Assembly: GCA_002373045.1 (NCBI GenBank)
Contig: DFHU01000072.1
Coordinates: 1-8,824, forward strand
DNA length: 8,824 nucleotides
Source: Pseudoselenomonas ruminantium
GTDB taxonomy: Bacteria > Bacillota > Negativicutes > Selenomonadales > Selenomonadaceae
Direction of reading: 5' to 3'
Shown one piece after another: positions 6,188-8,824 of this stretch. The notes below the pieces were generated by a model. That model did not search any database. It worked only from the letters and a program-made list of their open reading frames with translations, and was not told where the DNA came from. Made by a program: the position numbers and the translations under genes. Numbering within the stretch: the first letter of the stretch is position 1; each line of letters opens with the position of its first letter.

Positions 6188-6402
6188 GCAAAGACAGTTT
6201 GTATATGGCTATGGATATGACGGCTGCAATGGCCGCTGAATCCTACGCTCAAAGAACTGGCGAATCAGTAGAAAACGTCCTGCTGGATTTATTAGGTTCC
6301 CGAACGGCAGATATGCTTTACGATAGCGAGACTTCGTTATGGGCAAATGGGCCAGAGTATGTGGCAGACGAATTTGCCAACGAAATGAGCGCAAAGGGGT
6401 AA
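6175..6402 (+). CDS. Small acidic protein, third gene of the DUF3990 cassette
   Basis: This 75-residue helical, acidic product has two recognisable parts: a helix SVENVLLDLLGSRTADMLYD (31-50) and a tail SLWANGPEYVADEF (54-67). I recall similar short "LW..GP.Y" proteins following DUF3990 genes, but cannot name a family. The start overlaps the preceding gene by 13 bases, and GAGG (6164-6167) sits 7 bases upstream, so it is read from the same transcript. It ends just before a strong terminator. With the first gene it is one of two possible antitoxin or immunity components; which one neutralises the ART-like protein, if either, is unknown. Confidence 0.75.
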   Translation: MSELSKDSLYMAMDMTAAMAAESYAQRTGESVENVLLDLLGSRTADMLYDSETSLWANGPEYVADEFANEMSAKG

Positions 6403-6434
6403 TGTTGCGCCTTATCGTTAAAATTTTCATCCAT

Positions 6435-6486
6435 AAAAAAAATGGGGCTGTTGCATGAGTGATATGCACGTGCAACAGCCCCTTTT
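6435..6486. terminator. Bidirectional Rho-independent terminator between convergent genes
   Basis: GGGGCTGTTGCA (6444-6455) pairs perfectly with TGCAACAGCCCC (6471-6482) over a 15-base loop. TTTT follows on the plus strand (6483-6486) and eight A residues precede it (6435-6442), giving a U tract on the minus strand. It serves the DUF3990 cassette on one side and tpsB, whose stop is at 6498, on the other. Confidence 0.93.
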
Positions 6487-6497
6487 ATATGAAATTA

Positions 6498-8123
6498 TTA
6501 CCAAATTTTCCCCAGAATAAACCATGTTCTGTCCTTAGCTTTGGCTGCATCGGACAGATTAGCATCCCCGCCGATACGTCTTGCATAGTCAAGACGGGCA
6601 AACCAGCTGTTCGGCTTGCTGTAGCTTACGCCGATACCCCAGCCCATAAGAGATGTCGTGTCAGTGCCACTCTTTTGCAAACGTACTTCACCACCATCCA
6701 AATAGCAGCTCAGCGTCAACCCTCGCACAGGTGTATGATACCGCAGTTCTGCAGTTCCTAAAATTCCCTGATCACCGGAGGCTTCGCCCTGAGGATACGC
6801 TCTGACTCCCTGAGCGCCACCCAAATAGAATCGCTCGGAACTATCGAGATTTTTGCTGGCCATTTGCCCCTGACCCTTGAACAAAATATCCACACTATGC
6901 CCCAATGCCTGCACAGCGGTGATATTGGCATTACCCTTGGTGAACTTTCCGGAAAAATGACTGATATTGTCTGATTGTTCGGCATTAACCGAATCCGTGC
7001 CCAAGGTTCCATGCGTAAGTGTGATATCGTAGAAAACTGCTGAATTTGACTGCCGCGCCGAGCCACTAAGTCCCACATGCAACGCATGTGAATGGCGTTC
7101 ACTGTCCCATGAAGGATTTGTTATCTTATCCTCCAGCTTCCGATAATCATAACCATAAGTTACGGCCAATGACCTTCTGGAAGTTTGAAAAATGGGCGTT
7201 TTCCCATAGAGACTCACTGTATTTGCCTTGCCCTTCATCCCCAAATTCGCCAGGTAACTTCCCAATTCATAGTTCATGTGACTGATGCTCAAGCCCAGCG
7301 TGGAACCACTGCGCCCCACATTCATTTCATAAGCAGCATAATAATTGCGCAAATCGCCATTGGAGATAAGCGTGCCCACTCTGAGCATATCCCCCTGGCG
7401 AGTAAGATTGTTGAATGTCTCCTGAAATCCATAACGATAACGACCGGAATATTTGCTGCCATAATTCTCTGCGTAAAGCAGGGTTTGGTTTTGCTTATCA
7501 TCCCGTACCGTTATGGTAAGATCACTGGTTCCCTGAGTGCTCCCCGGAGAGAGAACTCCCGCTGCTTTCACTCCCGGCAAGTTGTTCAGATTATAAAGCG
7601 CAGTTTCCATAGAACGGGAAGTGATAATATCGCCGGAACGCAGGCCTTTGGTGAGGCGCTGTACTACCTTGCCATCAAGTTTGGCCTGATTGTCGATGTT
7701 TACCTTGTCAATACGTCCCGGCAGGATTGCCACTTTCAAGGTTGAACGGGTTATTTCCTGCTGAGGTACATATACCAAAGCCGTTGGATAACCATGCGCA
7801 CGGACGTAGCGAGTCATTTCTTCGGTCATGGCGTTCAGTTTTGCCATATCGGTAAGTTGCTTGACATAAGGCGTAGCAAAAGTTAACAATTTGCTTTCAC
7901 TGACGGAAATACCACCTTTGTCCATGAGTTCAACCTTGTGCAGGTAAAATTCAGCACCACTGACCGCGTCCTTCTTAGCAGTTTCCTCGCTGCCTATTGC
8001 AGGATCTTCTTTGGCAGCAGGCAAATTTACGCCCGGTTCCTCTAAGGCGGTTGCTGCATTACATTCCATAGGTACCAATAACAAAAGTGCTGTAAGTGCT
8101 GCTTTTGATAGTTGTTTGTTCAT
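6498..8123 (-). CDS. TpsB: ShlB/FhaC/HecB-family outer-membrane transporter of a two-partner secretion system
   Basis: This 541-residue protein should form a beta-barrel that exports the adjacent TpsA across the outer membrane. Residues 1-23 are a Sec signal peptide (hydrophobic ALTALLLLVP, likely cut after CNA). A short acidic linker (24-55) leads to POTRA 1 (about 58-135) and POTRA 2 (about 137-210). The 16-strand-type barrel runs from about 215 to the end. The conserved L6 loop motif appears as GGAQGVRAYPQGEASGD (435-451), with VRAY where many relatives have VRGY. The last residue is W after FILGKI, the aromatic end expected of BAM substrates. AAAGGAG lies 9 bases before the ATG. It follows tpsA after 118 bases that hold a large hairpin and no obvious promoter, so it probably shares the tpsA transcript. 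An outer-membrane protein beside Firmicutes-style genes is the main reason to place this DNA in the Negativicutes. Confidence 0.93.
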   Translation of the reverse strand: MNKQLSKAALTALLLLVPMECNAATALEEPGVNLPAAKEDPAIGSEETAKKDAVSGAEFYLHKVELMDKGGISVSESKLLTFATPYVKQLTDMAKLNAMTEEMTRYVRAHGYPTALVYVPQQEITRSTLKVAILPGRIDKVNIDNQAKLDGKVVQRLTKGLRSGDIITSRSMETALYNLNNLPGVKAAGVLSPGSTQGTSDLTITVRDDKQNQTLLYAENYGSKYSGRYRYGFQETFNNLTRQGDMLRVGTLISNGDLRNYYAAYEMNVGRSGSTLGLSISHMNYELGSYLANLGMKGKANTVSLYGKTPIFQTSRRSLAVTYGYDYRKLEDKITNPSWDSERHSHALHVGLSGSARQSNSAVFYDITLTHGTLGTDSVNAEQSDNISHFSGKFTKGNANITAVQALGHSVDILFKGQGQMASKNLDSSERFYLGGAQGVRAYPQGEASGDQGILGTAELRYHTPVRGLTLSCYLDGGEVRLQKSGTDTTSLMGWGIGVSYSKPNSWFARLDYARRIGGDANLSDAAKAKDRTWFILGKIW

Positions 8124-8150
8124 TGAAAAAATCTCCTTTGAATAGCTATT

Positions 8151-8198
8151 ATTTTCGGTATATTCTCCCCGTGAACCGAGGAGAATATACCTGAAAAT
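8151..8198 (-). repeat. Long intergenic hairpin between tpsA and tpsB
   Basis: ATTTTCGGTATATTCTCC (8151-8168) pairs with 8180-8198 with a single bulged base (8192), giving an 18-bp stem over an 11-base loop. On the minus strand no U tract follows (GAAAATAATAGC), so it is not a standard terminator. It may protect or process the tpsA 3' end, or lower read-through into tpsB. The tpsB Shine-Dalgarno lies outside the stem. Confidence 0.75.
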
Positions 8199-8241
8199 TA
8201 ACCATTATGCTTATTCGCCTTCAATATTGTCCGTAGAATTT

Positions 8242-8824
8242 TCATTTGTTTTTTTCACTGTCGGCATTGTCTTTGACTTCTGTGGTGCCCGTTTCTTCCG
8301 TTACAGTCATCACCGAAGTGTTTTCACCACTTGTAACGCTTGTTGCAGCTGCCTGTGGCGAAGCAGGGGTACTGCTTTCCTTCGCAGCAACAACGGCAGC
8401 ATCCTGACCGACATTGACCGGATTATTCCGATAAATACTTCTGTCAGCCATTACACCGGCAACCTCTTTCGGCTCCGTGGGAATGATGGTAGGTTCTTCC
8501 GGAGTAGGTCCTTCAGGGATATCCGGGTTGACCTTTATGGTCAATGCTATAGCATTGCCTGAGGCCTGCGTAACCTCATAGTTACCGGCAATAGAGCTGT
8601 CCAATGCACCGATTATGGGGTACTGCCCGGAACGGCTGGACGAGTCAGCTGTCGTACTCCAGGTGGGTGCCGGTTCACCGGCTACCATATTCGAAGCACT
8701 GCCTGTTAATTCAGGAATTGCCTCGCCGCGAATAATCTCTGTTGCCTCTGCCGTCAGAATAACAGGCCGCAAAGTGATTGTACCCGCTCCTGTAGTGGTA
8801 CCGGACAGACTATAGTTTGCCGCA
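8242..8824 (-). CDS. TpsA-type exoprotein, C-terminal 193 residues with MBG-like repeat (5' part outside window)
   Basis: The frame is open to the window edge; TTG at 8772 is an ordinary leucine codon inside the gene, not a start. The visible part opens with the end of one repeat (ANYSLSGTTTGAGTITLRPV). A full MBG-like unit follows (ILTAEATEIIRGEAIPELTG ... AGNYEVTQASGNAIALTIKV), a short all-beta adhesin repeat seen in large secreted bacterial proteins. The last 90 or so residues are a Pro/Glu-rich spacer (PDIPEGPTPEEPTIIPTEP), then a Ser/Thr/Ala-rich acidic tail ending DSEKNK. There is no sorting signal, autotransporter barrel or SLH domain. Position directly upstream of tpsB makes it the probable cargo: a surface or released adhesin. 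The N-terminal TPS domain that would prove this lies beyond the window. Confidence 0.82.
   Translation of the reverse strand, partial: AANYSLSGTTTGAGTITLRPVILTAEATEIIRGEAIPELTGSASNMVAGEPAPTWSTTADSSSRSGQYPIIGALDSSIAGNYEVTQASGNAIALTIKVNPDIPEGPTPEEPTIIPTEPKEVAGVMADRSIYRNNPVNVGQDAAVVAAKESSTPASPQAAATSVTSGENTSVMTVTEETGTTEVKDNADSEKNK

Noticed and set aside
7185..7745. Open frame of 186 codons on the plus strand inside tpsB
   Set aside because: It is antisense to a well-supported barrel gene, with no Shine-Dalgarno and no recognisable protein character.
8061..8123. Lipoprotein signal in TpsB (Cys21 after LVPME)
   Set aside because: The residues before the cysteine (P-M-E) do not fit a lipobox, and ShlB-family barrels carry ordinary Sec signals; cleavage after CNA fits better.
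8151..8198. Hairpin as the tpsA Rho-independent terminator
   Set aside because: No U tract follows on the minus strand, so I list it only as a structural repeat.

Overview
The window looks like chromosome of a Gram-negative (diderm) Firmicute of the Negativicutes, most like Selenomonas or Mitsuokella. The evidence is a mixture of traits. There are strong Firmicutes-style AGGAGG ribosome binding sites and a BglG/LicT-type antitermination leader, next to an outer-membrane two-partner secretion pair whose partner carries MBG-like adhesin repeats. No rRNA, tRNA, insertion sequence or CRISPR array is visible. The genus is an inference from protein character, not from a database match.

Layout: (1) 13-360, minus: a complete HIT-family (HinT-like) nucleotide hydrolase. 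(2) 448-1771, plus: a three-gene operon of a Cro/C1-type (XRE) repressor, an ImmA/IrrE-type zinc peptidase with HEIGH motif, and a 67-residue single-pass membrane protein. It has a repeat-flanked promoter and ends at a 13-bp-stem terminator. (3) 1775-5284, minus: a beta-glucoside utilisation operon with promoter, a leader carrying two RAT (ribonucleic antiterminator) elements, a PTS EIIBCA permease and a GH1 6-phospho-beta-glucosidase. (4) 5316-6486, plus: a more A+T-rich three-gene cassette (DUF3791-like, DUF3990-like ADP-ribosyltransferase-fold protein, small partner) with its own extended -10 promoter and a strong bidirectional terminator. (5) 6498-8824, minus: tpsB (ShlB/FhaC family outer-membrane transporter) preceded by the 3' end of tpsA, which runs off the window.

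How the genes work together: the PTS imports and phosphorylates aryl- or alkyl-beta-glucosides or cellobiose, and the GH1 enzyme splits the phosphorylated sugar. Synthesis should be gated by a BglG/LicT-family antiterminator encoded outside this window. The XRE/ImmA pair looks like a repressor with its dedicated or partner protease, possibly autoregulated. The TpsA adhesin-like exoprotein would cross the outer membrane through TpsB.

The two places most worth a second look are the tandem RAT leader and the DUF3791-DUF3990 cassette. In the leader the gene-proximal RAT has no U-tract terminator but can pair with the Shine-Dalgarno sequence of the PTS gene. The cassette is compact, translationally coupled and of different base composition from its neighbours, and resembles a toxin-antitoxin or defence module built on an H-Y-Q ART fold.
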